Origin: Paracoccaceae bacterium
Lineage (GTDB): Bacteria; Pseudomonadota; Alphaproteobacteria; Rhodobacterales; Rhodobacteraceae
Reading direction: 5' to 3'
DNA: 21,836 bases
Assembly (NCBI GenBank): GCA_003511785.1
Contig: DOIS01000352.1
Location: 1 to 21,836 of the forward strand
Position 1 is the first letter of the stretch. The number at the start of each line of letters is the position of its first letter. This document shows positions 1 to 6,934 of this stretch, piece by piece. Position numbers and translations under genes: made by a program. A model generated the notes under the pieces. That model saw only the letters and a program-made list of their open reading frames with translations. It was not told the origin of the DNA and searched no databases.

Positions 1-38
1 CGGTCCTGCGCCATTCTGTTCTGACATGCAGCAGTCAG

Positions 39-914
39 ATGGATGCCCCGATGTCCGACTACGACATTCGCACGGGGACCTCGGAAGAACTGCGCCACGC
101 AGTGGATTGGGCCGAACGCGAGGGCTGGAACCCGGGTCATGAGGACGCAATCTGTTTCCGCTCGACCGACCCCGACGGATTTCTGGGCGGGTTTCTGGAT
201 GGCGAGATGATCGCCTCGGTTTCAGCCGTGAACTACGACGACGCGTTTTCGTTTCTGGGCTTCTATATCGTGCGGCCCGAGTTTCGTGGATCCGGTCATG
301 GTCTGGAAATCGCCCAGCACGCGCTGGCGCATTGTACGGGGCGAAACATGGGTTTGGACGGGGTGGTCGAACAACAGGACAACTACCGCAAGTCGGGCTT
401 TGTCTTCGCCTACAACAATTTTCGGTTCTCCGGCACGGTTTCAGCCATCCTGTCCAGCCTACCCAAAACCGGTATCCAGGTCGCGCCCATCAGTGGCCTG
501 TCCGAAGACCTTCGCATCTATGACCGTGCTCTGTTCCCCGCGCATCGGGATGCCTTTCTGACGAAATGGCTGAGCGCACCGGGCCACGTCTCGCGTGTTT
601 GTATCCAGAAAGGTCGCATCGCCGGATATGCAACTTTGCGCCCCTGCCTGAATGGCTACAAGGTAGGGCCACTGTTCGCCGACGATCCGGACATCGCGCT
701 GGCGCTTTTGGCTGCGGTTCTAGCCGAAGTTCCCGCTGATCACCGCAGCTCTGAGGTCTATGTCGACATGCCACAGCCCAACGCGGCGGCCTTTGCACTG
801 GCTGACGCTTTGGGTCTGGAAAAAGTCTTTGAAACCGCGCGCATGTATTCCGACCACGAGCCGGATATCGACCTGAACCGAGTGTTCGGCGTGACGACGT
901 TCGAACTTGGCTGA
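39..914 (+). CDS. GNAT family N-acetyltransferase with C-terminal second GNAT-like domain
   Basis: The protein has 291 residues in two halves. Residues about 8-130 look like a GNAT fold, with the acetyl-CoA-binding stretch around RPEFRGSGHGLEIAQHAL. Residues about 150-291 match the second, degenerate GNAT domain found in YitH-type acetyltransferases (Acetyltransf_18), including its characteristic ending near RVFGVTTFELG. It probably transfers an acetyl group from acetyl-CoA to an unknown small molecule or amine in the cytoplasm; the substrate cannot be read from sequence. The start is uncertain: ATG at 39 and ATG at 51 (MSDYDIRTG) are both possible and neither has a good ribosome binding site. 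It is convergent with the next gene, with 3 nt between the stop codons. The family is seen; the substrate is unknown. Confidence 0.85.
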   Translation: MDAPMSDYDIRTGTSEELRHAVDWAEREGWNPGHEDAICFRSTDPDGFLGGFLDGEMIASVSAVNYDDAFSFLGFYIVRPEFRGSGHGLEIAQHALAHCTGRNMGLDGVVEQQDNYRKSGFVFAYNNFRFSGTVSAILSSLPKTGIQVAPISGLSEDLRIYDRALFPAHRDAFLTKWLSAPGHVSRVCIQKGRIAGYATLRPCLNGYKVGPLFADDPDIALALLAAVLAEVPADHRSSEVYVDMPQPNAAAFALADALGLEKVFETARMYSDHEPDIDLNRVFGVTTFELG

Positions 915-917
915 GCC

Positions 918-1157
918 TTAGAACGCCTTGAAGGTCATTGTCGTCAACGACCGCTCGATGTTCGGAATGACCAGAAGGTGTTCGTTAATGAAATGGCCCA
1001 CATCCTCGGTTTCGGGGATGTAAAGCTTGAGCAGCAGATCATATTCACCACTGGTGGAGTAGAGTTCCGAGTGGATTTCGCGCAGAGCGATCTCTTCGGC
1101 CACCTTGTAGGTGGTGCCGGGCTTGCAGCGGATCTGGACGAAGACGCAGGTGGTCAT
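918..1157 (-). CDS. Stand-alone Lrp/AsnC ligand-binding (RAM) domain protein
   Basis: The protein has 79 residues and starts MTTCVFVQIRCKPG. It matches the RAM/SMLD domain of Lrp/AsnC regulators: a short beta-alpha-beta unit, the conserved turn STSGEYDLLLKL, and a second helix ending in ERSLTTMTF. There is no helix-turn-helix, so it cannot bind DNA like a full Lrp protein. Such stand-alone domains form oligomers that bind amino acids, and may modulate full-length Lrp proteins or enzymes. I chose the internal ATG at 1157 rather than one 57 nt upstream because the extra 19 residues are not domain-like and a purine-rich GAAAGG lies about 9 nt upstream. It is divergent from hisB, which makes an amino-acid-sensing role plausible but unproven. 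Confidence 0.8.
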   Translation of the reverse strand: MTTCVFVQIRCKPGTTYKVAEEIALREIHSELYSTSGEYDLLLKLYIPETEDVGHFINEHLLVIPNIERSLTTMTFKAF

Positions 1158-1321
1158 GGGCGGGCCTTTCGACTGGTTCGGCGCGAGGCTGGCACAGCGT
1201 CCGGCCCGGCGCAAGGGCGCGCGGGCGGTGCGGCCACAGGGCCGGCCCAGGCGCCGCGAGCCCCCTTTCGTCCGCCGCCCCCTGCCCCTATAACCGCCCG
1301 CGAACAGACAGGATATCGCCC

Positions 1322-1909
1322 ATGCGCCGCGCCAGCATCCACCGCAAGACCTCCGAGACCGAGATCAGCGTCGAGATCGACCTCGACGGGACCGGCGCCT
1401 ATGACAACCGCACTGGGGTCGGCTTCTTCGATCACATGCTGGACCAGCTCTCGCGCCATGCGCTGATCGACATGACGGTGCGGGCCGACGGCGATCTGCA
1501 TATCGACGATCACCACACGGTCGAGGATACCGGCATCGCGCTGGGCCAGGCGCTGGCGCAGGCGCTGGGCGACAAGCGCGGCATCCGGCGCTACGGCGCG
1601 TGCCTGCTGCCGATGGACGACGCGCTGGTGCGGGCCGCGCTGGACCTGTCGGGGCGGCCCTACCTGGTGTGGAACCTGGAACTGCCCACGGCGAAGATCG
1701 GCACGTTCGACTGCGAGCTGGTGCGCGAGTTCTTCCAGGCGCTGGCCACCCATGGCGGGATCACGCTGCACGTGGAGAAGCTGGCCGGGATCAACAGCCA
1801 CCATATCGCCGAGGCCGCGTTCAAGGCGGTGGCCCGTGCCCTGCGCGAGGCGGTCGAAACCGACCCGCGCAAGGCCGACGCGGTGCCCTCGACCAAGGGG
1901 GCGTTGTGA
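1322..1909 (+). CDS. hisB: Imidazoleglycerol-phosphate dehydratase
   Basis: The enzyme converts imidazole-glycerol phosphate to imidazole-acetol phosphate, a late step of histidine synthesis. The 195 residues fit the monofunctional bacterial form, with no fused phosphatase. Manganese-binding motifs are visible: FFDHMLDQLSRH near residues 39-50, DDHHTVEDTG near 63-72, and INSHHIAEAAFK near the C-terminus (HH ... EAAFKA). The two repeated half-domains of the family are both complete. The ATG at 1322 follows a weak CAGGAT site. It is the first histidine gene on + here; hisH follows after a 124-nt gap that holds a GC-rich repeat. A TATAAC at 1289-1294 could be a -10 box but the matching -35 is poor, so I do not list a promoter. 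Confidence 0.97.
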   Translation: MRRASIHRKTSETEISVEIDLDGTGAYDNRTGVGFFDHMLDQLSRHALIDMTVRADGDLHIDDHHTVEDTGIALGQALAQALGDKRGIRRYGACLLPMDDALVRAALDLSGRPYLVWNLELPTAKIGTFDCELVREFFQALATHGGITLHVEKLAGINSHHIAEAAFKAVARALREAVETDPRKADAVPSTKGAL

Positions 1910-1923
1910 GCGGCATCGCGGGT

Positions 1924-1991
1924 TGGGGGGGGCGCTGCCCCCCTTGGCCTGCGGCCAATTCACCCCGGAGGTATTTGTGAAAGAGAAGAAG
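1924..1991 (+). repeat. GC-rich double-hairpin repeat, copy 1 (hisB-hisH gap)
   Basis: There are two adjacent hairpins with 3-nt loops: a 7-bp G/C stem (1927-1933 with 1937-1943, loop GCT) and a 6-bp stem TTGGCC/GGCCAA (1944-1958, loop TGC). A tail follows with GGAGGTATTTGT and AAGAGAAGAAG. The same layout and tail recur at 7661-7722. It lies between hisB and hisH, so it may act as an attenuator or RNA-stability element, but could equally be a passive dispersed repeat. No promoter is evident in it. Confidence 0.7.
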
Positions 1992-2033
1992 ACCTGACTT
2001 GCGCAGACCTGCGCGCCTGAGGAACGATCCGCC

Positions 2034-2672
2034 ATGCTGACCGCGATCATCGACTACGAATCCGGCAACCTCCATTCCGCCGAGAAGGCATTTCAGCGCA
2101 TGGCCGCCGAGGTGGGCGGCGGCACGGTGGTGGTCACCGCCGAGGCCGACGTGGTGGCGCGCGCCGACCGGGTGGTCCTGCCGGGCGACGGGGCCTTTCC
2201 CGCCTGCGCGGCGGCCCTGCGCGGCCAGTCGGGCCTGTTCGAGGCGCTGCGCGAGACGGTCGAGGAGAAGGGCCGCCCCTTCCTGGGAATCTGCGTGGGG
2301 ATGCAGCTCATGGCGAGCTTGGGGCGGGAATACGAAGAGACCGCCGGGCTCGACTGGATCGGCGGCGAGGTGGTGAAGATCGAGCCCTCCGACCCGGCGC
2401 TGAAGGTGCCGCATATGGGCTGGAACAACCTGGTGATCGACCATGACCACCCTGTGTTCGAGGGGGTTTCGACGGGCGATCACGCCTATTTCGTGCATTC
2501 CTACCATTTCCGGGTGCGCGATCCTGCGGAGCGGCTGGCGCATGTGGCGTATGGCGGCGACGTGACCGCCGTGATCGGGCGCGGCACCATGCTGGGGATG
2601 CAGTTCCACCCCGAAAAAAGCCAGGCCGCCGGGCTGCGCATGATCGCCAATTTCCTGCGCTGGCGGCCCTGA
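2034..2672 (+). CDS. hisH: Imidazole glycerol phosphate synthase, glutamine amidotransferase subunit
   Basis: HisH hydrolyses glutamine and channels ammonia to HisF, which makes imidazole-glycerol phosphate and AICAR. The 212 residues are a class I glutamine amidotransferase domain. The nucleophile is Cys87 in GICVGMQL, and the catalytic His192 and Glu194 lie in MQFHPEKSQ. The oxyanion-strand region around LPGDGAF (residues 49-55) and the HisH signature VPHMGWN (126-131 region) are present. The ATG at 2034 has GAGGAA about 9 nt upstream. Its partner hisF lies 2 kb downstream, beyond two antisense DUF2147 genes and hisA. Three nucleotides separate its stop from the stop of the convergent DUF2147 gene. 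Confidence 0.97.
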   Translation: MLTAIIDYESGNLHSAEKAFQRMAAEVGGGTVVVTAEADVVARADRVVLPGDGAFPACAAALRGQSGLFEALRETVEEKGRPFLGICVGMQLMASLGREYEETAGLDWIGGEVVKIEPSDPALKVPHMGWNNLVIDHDHPVFEGVSTGDHAYFVHSYHFRVRDPAERLAHVAYGGDVTAVIGRGTMLGMQFHPEKSQAAGLRMIANFLRWRP

Positions 2673-2675
2673 GCC

Positions 2676-3074
2676 TCAGCGCACCCGGCGCCAGGTCTGG
2701 CTGCGGCAGATCGGGCCCACGCAGCCGCTGACCTCCATCCGGTCCCCGGCCACGCGGATCGTGCCGGGCACGGTGGCGCCGGCGGCAGGGACGTAGGCGC
2801 GGCCCGTCCATTCGCCATTGCCTGCGGGCGTCATGTCCCAGAACACCCGCACGCCCAGGTTCGGGGTCTCGACCGGGCGGCCCTGGGCATCATAGGTGCG
2901 GGCGATCACGCCGCAGGTGGCGTCGCCGCAGGGGCGCGCCTCGATATGGGCGGTGACGCCCTTGCGGTCGGGCGGCGTGGCCCAGGTGCCCACGGGGGTG
3001 TCGGCCAGGGCCGCCATGGGGGCGGCCAGCGCGGCGCAGAGGGCGGCGGGGATGGCTGTTGCGAATGGTCTCAC
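2676..3074 (-). CDS. DUF2147 family secreted protein, paralogue 1
   Basis: About 132 residues with an N-terminal signal peptide (basic start, then IPAALCAALAAPMAALA, cleavage likely after ALA) and a DUF2147 domain. Domain landmarks are GTWATPP near the mature N-terminus, RPCGDATCGVIART, and the C-terminal GCVGPICRSQTWRRV. The paired cysteines suggest periplasmic disulphides. The function of DUF2147 proteins is not established. I place the start at GTG 3074 because AAGGAG lies 8 nt upstream of it; ATG at 3080 or GTG at 3083 would sit almost on top of that site. It is a paralogue of the gene at 3398-3784, and both run antisense to the surrounding his genes. Confidence 0.85.
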   Translation of the reverse strand: MRPFATAIPAALCAALAAPMAALADTPVGTWATPPDRKGVTAHIEARPCGDATCGVIARTYDAQGRPVETPNLGVRVFWDMTPAGNGEWTGRAYVPAAGATVPGTIRVAGDRMEVSGCVGPICRSQTWRRVR

Positions 3075-3397
3075 CGGCATCACTCCTTTATGAGGATACG
3101 GGCGGGAAGCGGCGCCGGTTCACCCGGCGCCGGTCACACCTGCGCGAGTATCGCGCCGCGCGGGCGAGTCGCGCAAATCACGAATCGCGGCGCTTGCAGG
3201 CTCGGCAAGGCGCCGCCCGGGCGGCGCGCTTGCGCTCGGCGAAACGTCGCCCCCGGGCAAAAAGTTTCCCCGAAACTTTTCTCAAGACTTTCGGGGAAAG
3301 TCTTGTCGCCGCTCGCGCGGCGCGCGGTGCGGGCTTACCGTATCCGCCTCGCGGCTCCAGCAGCCGGTGGGTTTTCAACCCACCGCACGCGACCTGC
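3075..3397. other. Palindrome-rich intergenic region between the two DUF2147 genes
   Basis: This 323-nt non-coding stretch separates two minus-strand paralogues. I see no convincing gene in it. It holds an 18-nt perfect palindrome (3210-3227, GCGCCGCC and its complement), a tandem double hairpin (3260-3305, listed separately), and a 9-bp hairpin with loop TTC (3365-3385, CGGTGGGTT/AACCCACCG). It contains the ribosome binding site of paralogue 1 at its left end. The last hairpin sits 13 nt upstream of paralogue 1's transcription direction, just after the stop of paralogue 2, where a transcription terminator could be, but no T-run follows it. Confidence 0.7.
3260..3305. repeat. Tandem double hairpin with 3-nt loops, copy A
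   Basis: Two perfect hairpins lie 2 nt apart. The first is AAAAGTTTC, loop CCC, GAAACTTTT (3260-3280). The second is CAAGACTTTC, loop GGG, GAAAGTCTTG (3283-3305). Both stems end at the apex in TTTC-NNN-GAAA. Copies B (12315-12365) and C (18997-19042) have the same architecture with different stem sequence. This AT-rich patch stands out in GC-rich surroundings. Confidence 0.85.
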
Positions 3398-3784
3398 CTA
3401 CTGCACCCGGCTCCAGGTCTGTTTCGAGCAGATCAGCCCGCCCGCCACGCAGCCGCGCAATGCCAGCGCATTGCCGGAGAGGTCCATCTTGCCGATATAG
3501 ACCTTGTCGTTCGACGGCCGCCAGACCTGGCCCTCGTATTTGCCGCCGCCCTGGGGCACCATGTCGATGACCAGCGTCTTGCCGATATTGGGCGACTGGT
3601 ACTCGCCCGCGTCGTTGAAGGTGCGCGCGATGGTGCCGCAGATCGCCGGCCCGCAGGGCGCCATGCGGATATGCGCGTAGGAGCCGTCATCGGGCTCGGT
3701 CTTCCATGTGCCCAGCACCGGGTCGGCCAGCGCCGCGCCCGCGCTCGCAAAGCCGAGGGCCACGGCCAGTATCGCGTGTTTCAT
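3398..3784 (-). CDS. DUF2147 family secreted protein, paralogue 2
   Basis: The protein has 128 residues, starting MKHAILAVALGFASAGAALA, a clean signal peptide with cleavage after ALA. The mature part is a DUF2147 domain with GTWKTEPD, APCGPAICGTIART and the C-terminal GLICSKQTWSRV. It shares with paralogue 1 the GTW start, the PCG..CG.IART block, the PN.G segment and the terminal cysteine pair plus QTW.RV, so the two come from a duplication. The ATG at 3784 has AGGAGG seven nt upstream, a strong site. Family members are periplasmic and of unknown role. It is divergent from hisA with 137 nt between them, and the expected promoters of both lie there, but I cannot point to clear boxes. Confidence 0.9.
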   Translation of the reverse strand: MKHAILAVALGFASAGAALADPVLGTWKTEPDDGSYAHIRMAPCGPAICGTIARTFNDAGEYQSPNIGKTLVIDMVPQGGGKYEGQVWRPSNDKVYIGKMDLSGNALALRGCVAGGLICSKQTWSRVQ

Positions 3785-3921
3785 TTCTTGTCCTCCTGTT
3801 CCCTGGCGCGACTGTGGCGCGGAGACCGGCCCCCTGTCCAGCCTGACCCGGGGTCGCGTTGCATCCCGCGCTCCGCCGGTGCAAAAGACCGCCCGTAGCA
3901 CAAGCGAAAAAGGGCGCGCCC

Positions 3922-4647
3922 ATGATCCTCTACCCCGCCATCGACCTCAAGGACGGCCAGGCCGTGCGCCTGTTGCGCGGCGACATGGACAAGGCCACCG
4001 TGTTCAACGACGACCCCGCCGCCCAGGCCCGCGCCTTTGTCGAGGCGGGTTGCGAATGGCTGCACCTGGTGGACCTGAACGGCGCCTTCGCCGGCGCGCC
4101 GGTCAACGCCGCGGCGGTCGAGGCGATCCTGGCCGCCTGCCCGGACACGCCCGCGCAACTGGGCGGCGGCATCCGCGACATGGCCACGATAGAGGCCTGG
4201 CTGGACAAGGGGCTGGCGCGGGTGATCCTGGGCACGGTGGCGGTGGAGACCCCCGCATTGGTGCGCGAGGCGGCCGCCGCCTTCCCCGGCCGTGTGGCGG
4301 TGGGTATCGACGCGCGGGGCGGACGCGTCGCCACCAAGGGCTGGGCCGAGGAAACGCAGGTGGAGGCCACCGATCTCGCCCGCAGCTTCGAGGACGCGGG
4401 CGTGGCGGCGATCATCTATACCGACATCAACCGCGACGGGGCGATGCAGGGGCCGAACATCGAGGCCACCGCCGCGCTGGCCCGTGCCGTCTCGATCCCG
4501 GTGATCGCGAGCGGCGGCGTCTCTTCGCTCGACGACCTGGTGGCGCTGCGCGACTGCGGCGTGGCGCTGGACGGGGCGATCTCGGGGCGCGCGCTCTATG
4601 ACGGGGCGCTGGACCTGGGCGCGGCGCTCAAGGCTCTCAAGGGCTGA
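3922..4647 (+). CDS. hisA: Phosphoribosylformimino-5-aminoimidazole carboxamide ribotide isomerase
   Basis: HisA carries out the Amadori rearrangement of ProFAR to PRFAR, the substrate of the HisF-HisH synthase. The 241 residues form one TIM barrel. The catalytic Asp8 lies in YPAIDLKDGQ, and the second catalytic Asp is residue 130 in VAVGIDARGG. Phosphate-binding loops are visible at QLGGGIRD (80-86) and at VIASGGVSS near residue 195, and TDINRDG marks the half-barrel repeat. The ATG at 3922 has AAAAAGGG about 8 nt upstream; an upstream in-frame extension is not conserved-looking. hisF follows after 65 nt. Confidence 0.97.
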   Translation: MILYPAIDLKDGQAVRLLRGDMDKATVFNDDPAAQARAFVEAGCEWLHLVDLNGAFAGAPVNAAAVEAILAACPDTPAQLGGGIRDMATIEAWLDKGLARVILGTVAVETPALVREAAAAFPGRVAVGIDARGGRVATKGWAEETQVEATDLARSFEDAGVAAIIYTDINRDGAMQGPNIEATAALARAVSIPVIASGGVSSLDDLVALRDCGVALDGAISGRALYDGALDLGAALKALKG

Positions 4648-4712
4648 GCCACTGGAAACCCCGGGCAATTGCCCCTAATGCTTGACACGACCCAACCGGC
4701 CGGACCCTGCCC

Positions 4713-5474
4713 ATGCTGAAAACCCGCATCATCCCCTGTCTCGACGTGGCCGACGGGCGCGTGGTCAAGGGCGTGAATTTCGTCGACCTGGTGGATGCGG
4801 GCGACCCGGTGGCCTCGGCCCGGGCCTATGACGCGGCGGGCGCGGACGAGCTGTGTTTCCTCGACATCCACGCCACGCACGAGAATCGGGGCACCATGTT
4901 CGACGTGGTCACGCGCACGGCGGAGCAGTGCTATATCCCGCTCACCGTGGGCGGCGGCGTGCGCACCAGGGGCGATGTGCGCGACCTGCTGCTCGCGGGC
5001 GCCGACAAGGTGTCGTTCAACTCGGCCGCCGTGGCCGACCCCGACGTGGTGGCCCGCGCCGCCGACCAGTTCGGCAGCCAGTGCATCGTGGTGGCCATCG
5101 ACGCCAAGACCGTGAGCCCCGGCGTCTGGCACATCTTCACCCATGGCGGGCGGCGACCCACCGGCATCGACGCGGTAGCGTTCGCCCGGACCGTGGCCGA
5201 AAAAGGCGCGGGCGAGATCCTGCTCACCTCGATGGACCGCGACGGGACCAAGGCGGGGTTCAACATCCCCCTGACTCGCGCCATAGCCGACGCGGTGGAC
5301 ATCCCCGTGATCGCAAGCGGCGGCGTGGGCACGTTGGATCACCTGGTCGAGGGCGTGACCGAAGGCCATGCCAGCGCGGTTCTGGCGGCGTCGATCTTCC
5401 ATTTCGGCACCTATTCGATTCGCGAGGCCAAGGAACACATGGCCGCCGCCGGCATCCCCATGAGGCTGACATGA
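4713..5474 (+). CDS. hisF: Imidazole glycerol phosphate synthase, cyclase subunit
   Basis: HisF takes PRFAR and ammonia from HisH and forms imidazole-glycerol phosphate plus AICAR. The 253 residues are the normal length. The catalytic residues are Asp11 in IIPCLDVADGRVVKG and Asp130 in VVAIDAKTV. The phosphate loops LTVGGGVRT (77-85) and VIASGGVGT are present, as is the LTSMDRDGTKAG segment. The start has no good ribosome binding site (only GGAC), so translation may depend on the upstream gene. Its TGA overlaps the ATG of hisE by the common ATGA arrangement, indicating translational coupling. Confidence 0.97.
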   Translation: MLKTRIIPCLDVADGRVVKGVNFVDLVDAGDPVASARAYDAAGADELCFLDIHATHENRGTMFDVVTRTAEQCYIPLTVGGGVRTRGDVRDLLLAGADKVSFNSAAVADPDVVARAADQFGSQCIVVAIDAKTVSPGVWHIFTHGGRRPTGIDAVAFARTVAEKGAGEILLTSMDRDGTKAGFNIPLTRAIADAVDIPVIASGGVGTLDHLVEGVTEGHASAVLAASIFHFGTYSIREAKEHMAAAGIPMRLT

Positions 5475-5788
5475 GCGTGTTGCACGAGCTGGAAGCGACC
5501 ATCGCCGCGCGCAAGGGCACCGACCCGGAGAGCAGCTGGACCGCGAAACTCCTGGCCAAGGGCCCCGAGAAGGCGGCCGAGAAATTCGGCGAGGAAGCGG
5601 TCGAGGCGATCATCGAGGCGGTGAAGGGCGACCGCGCCGCGCTGACCTCGGAGGCGGCGGACGTGCTCTATCACCTGCTGGTGATGCTGGCCGCGCGCGA
5701 CGTGGCGCTGGACGACGTGCTGGCCGTGCTGGCCGCGCGCCAGGGCCAGAGCGGGATTGCCGAAAAGGCCGCGCGCGGCGATAGTTGA
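5471..5788 (+). CDS. hisE: Phosphoribosyl-ATP pyrophosphohydrolase
   Basis: HisE hydrolyses phosphoribosyl-ATP to phosphoribosyl-AMP, the second step of histidine synthesis. The 105 residues match the all-alpha MazG-like fold: a leading helix (VLHELEATIAARKG), the motif KGPEKAAEKFGEEAVEAII, whose acidic residues bind magnesium, then EAADVLYHLLVML. It is not fused to hisI, which must be elsewhere. The ATG at 5471 overlaps the hisF stop by 4 nt. The lipoprotein gene follows 25 nt after the stop and may be in the same transcript. Confidence 0.95.
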   Translation: MSVLHELEATIAARKGTDPESSWTAKLLAKGPEKAAEKFGEEAVEAIIEAVKGDRAALTSEAADVLYHLLVMLAARDVALDDVLAVLAARQGQSGIAEKAARGDS

Positions 5789-5813
5789 GGCGACCGCACA
5801 GGAGACCCGAGCC

Positions 5814-6398
5814 ATGATGACCCGCCGCGCCGCCCTGTTCACCGGATTGTCCGCCCTGGCCCTTACGGGCTGCGCCGCGCAGCCGCAGGTCAGCCGGCTG
5901 TCCACCTCGGAATCCGAGATCGCTGCGCTGGCCGACGCGCTGCGCGGGCTCTCGCCCTCGGTGGACACCGAAGAAGCCCGGCGCGCGGCCCGCATCGCCC
6001 AGGAATACCCGCTGGAGCTGCGCGTGCGCTACGAGGTGACGGACGGGCCGATCCTGCACAACGTGAAGGTCAACAACGGATCGAAACCGCGCGGCATCTG
6101 CGTGCACTGGGCCGACGATATCGAGGCGCGGCTCAGGGCCGAGAATTTCCGCACGCTGGAGCTGCACCGCATGATCTCGCCCGCCACGGCCTTCCGCATC
6201 AGCCACAGCGCGCCGATCATCTCGGCGCGCGGGCAGGACATGTATGACGGCATCGTGCTGGACGGCTGGCGCGACGGGGGCGATCTGTTCTGGGCCAAGG
6301 TGCGCGACGACACGCGCTATAACTGGCGCCCGCGCACCGAGGTGCTGCGCGAGCTTTACGAGAAGCGCGAGGCGCGGCGCGCGGCGCTCACCGACTGA
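5814..6398 (+). CDS. Putative lipoprotein of unknown function
   Basis: The protein has 194 residues, starting MMTRRAALFTGLSALALTGC. The twin arginines, hydrophobic segment and LTGC lipobox predict a lipoprotein with the lipidated cysteine at residue 20; RRAALFTG also resembles a weak Tat motif. The mature part has no domain I can name. Notable segments are the tryptophan-containing GICVHWADDIEARL and LFWAKVRDDTRYNWRPR. The start at 5814 is set by GGAG 9 nt upstream; ATG 5817 is the alternative. It follows hisE by 25 nt. It is convergent with the CoA-binding gene, with 3 nt between stops. I infer an envelope protein; the function is unknown. Confidence 0.8.
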   Translation: MMTRRAALFTGLSALALTGCAAQPQVSRLSTSESEIAALADALRGLSPSVDTEEARRAARIAQEYPLELRVRYEVTDGPILHNVKVNNGSKPRGICVHWADDIEARLRAENFRTLELHRMISPATAFRISHSAPIISARGQDMYDGIVLDGWRDGGDLFWAKVRDDTRYNWRPRTEVLRELYEKREARRAALTD

Positions 6399-6401
6399 CG
6401 T

Positions 6402-6875
6402 CTAGAGTTTGGAGGAAATCCGCCCCGTGGCGAAGCCGCCCATGCGCAGCTCGCCGAACAGGCGCTGATACTCGATCTTGGGGCAGCGGTTCATCACCAC
6501 GTCCACCCCCGCCGCCTCGGCCCGCGCGGCGGCCTCGGCGTGCTCGACCCCGATCTGCATCCAGATCGTGCGCAGGCTGTCCGGGAAGGCGGCCAGCGCC
6601 TCCTCCACGATGGGCGGCACCGCCTCGGAGCGGCGGAAGATGTCCACCATGTCCACCGGCGCCTCGATCTCGGAGAGCGAGGCGCGCACCGTCTCGCCGA
6701 ACAGCGGCTTGCCCGCGTGGCCCGGGTTGACCGGGATCACGCGATAGCCCTTCAGCCCGAGATAGCGGGCGACATAGGAGGAGGGGCGCACCGGGTTCAT
6801 CGACACGCCGACCACCGCGATCACGCGGGTGCGGGTGAGGATGTCTGACAGCAGGGCGTCGGAATACTGGGCCAT
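6402..6875 (-). CDS. CoA-binding domain protein (YccU-like)
   Basis: The 157 residues form a single Rossmann-type CoA-binding domain as in YccU and the N-terminus of succinyl-CoA ligase. Visible features are the first strand and loop VIAVVGVSMNPVRPS (about 17-31), the second strand YRVIPVNPGHAG, and VDMVDIFRRSEAVPPIVEEA. The C-terminal VVMNRCPKIEYQRL is typical of this family. Members bind CoA in crystal structures but their cellular role is not settled. It is preceded (upstream on the minus strand) by a strong terminator at 6905-6934, so it should have its own promoter in the roughly 30 nt between or be read through; I see no clear boxes. Confidence 0.9.
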   Translation of the reverse strand: MAQYSDALLSDILTRTRVIAVVGVSMNPVRPSSYVARYLGLKGYRVIPVNPGHAGKPLFGETVRASLSEIEAPVDMVDIFRRSEAVPPIVEEALAAFPDSLRTIWMQIGVEHAEAAARAEAAGVDVVMNRCPKIEYQRLFGELRMGGFATGRISSKL

Positions 6876-6904
6876 GCCGCGATCCTAGCGCGGGGGACGG
6901 AAAG

Positions 6905-6934
6905 AAAAAAGCGCCCAAGGCGGACCTTGGGCGC
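6905..6934 (-). terminator. Rho-independent terminator on the minus strand
   Basis: A perfect 10-bp stem GCGCCCAAGG/CCTTGGGCGC with a 4-nt loop (6911-6934) is followed, in the minus direction, by six T residues (6905-6910) and then CTTT. It lies about 150 nt downstream of the YHS gene and just upstream of the CoA-binding gene. It can end the YHS transcript or a short RNA made in that gap. Confidence 0.88.

Noticed and set aside
1266..1294. hisB promoter with TATAAC as -10
   Set aside because: TATAAC is plausible but the -35 position reads TTTCGT, matching only two bases of the consensus.
4683..4712. TTGACA-like box before hisF as an internal promoter
   Set aside because: TTGACA is present at about 4682-4687, but no -10 box lies at the right distance; the sequence there is CCCTGC.
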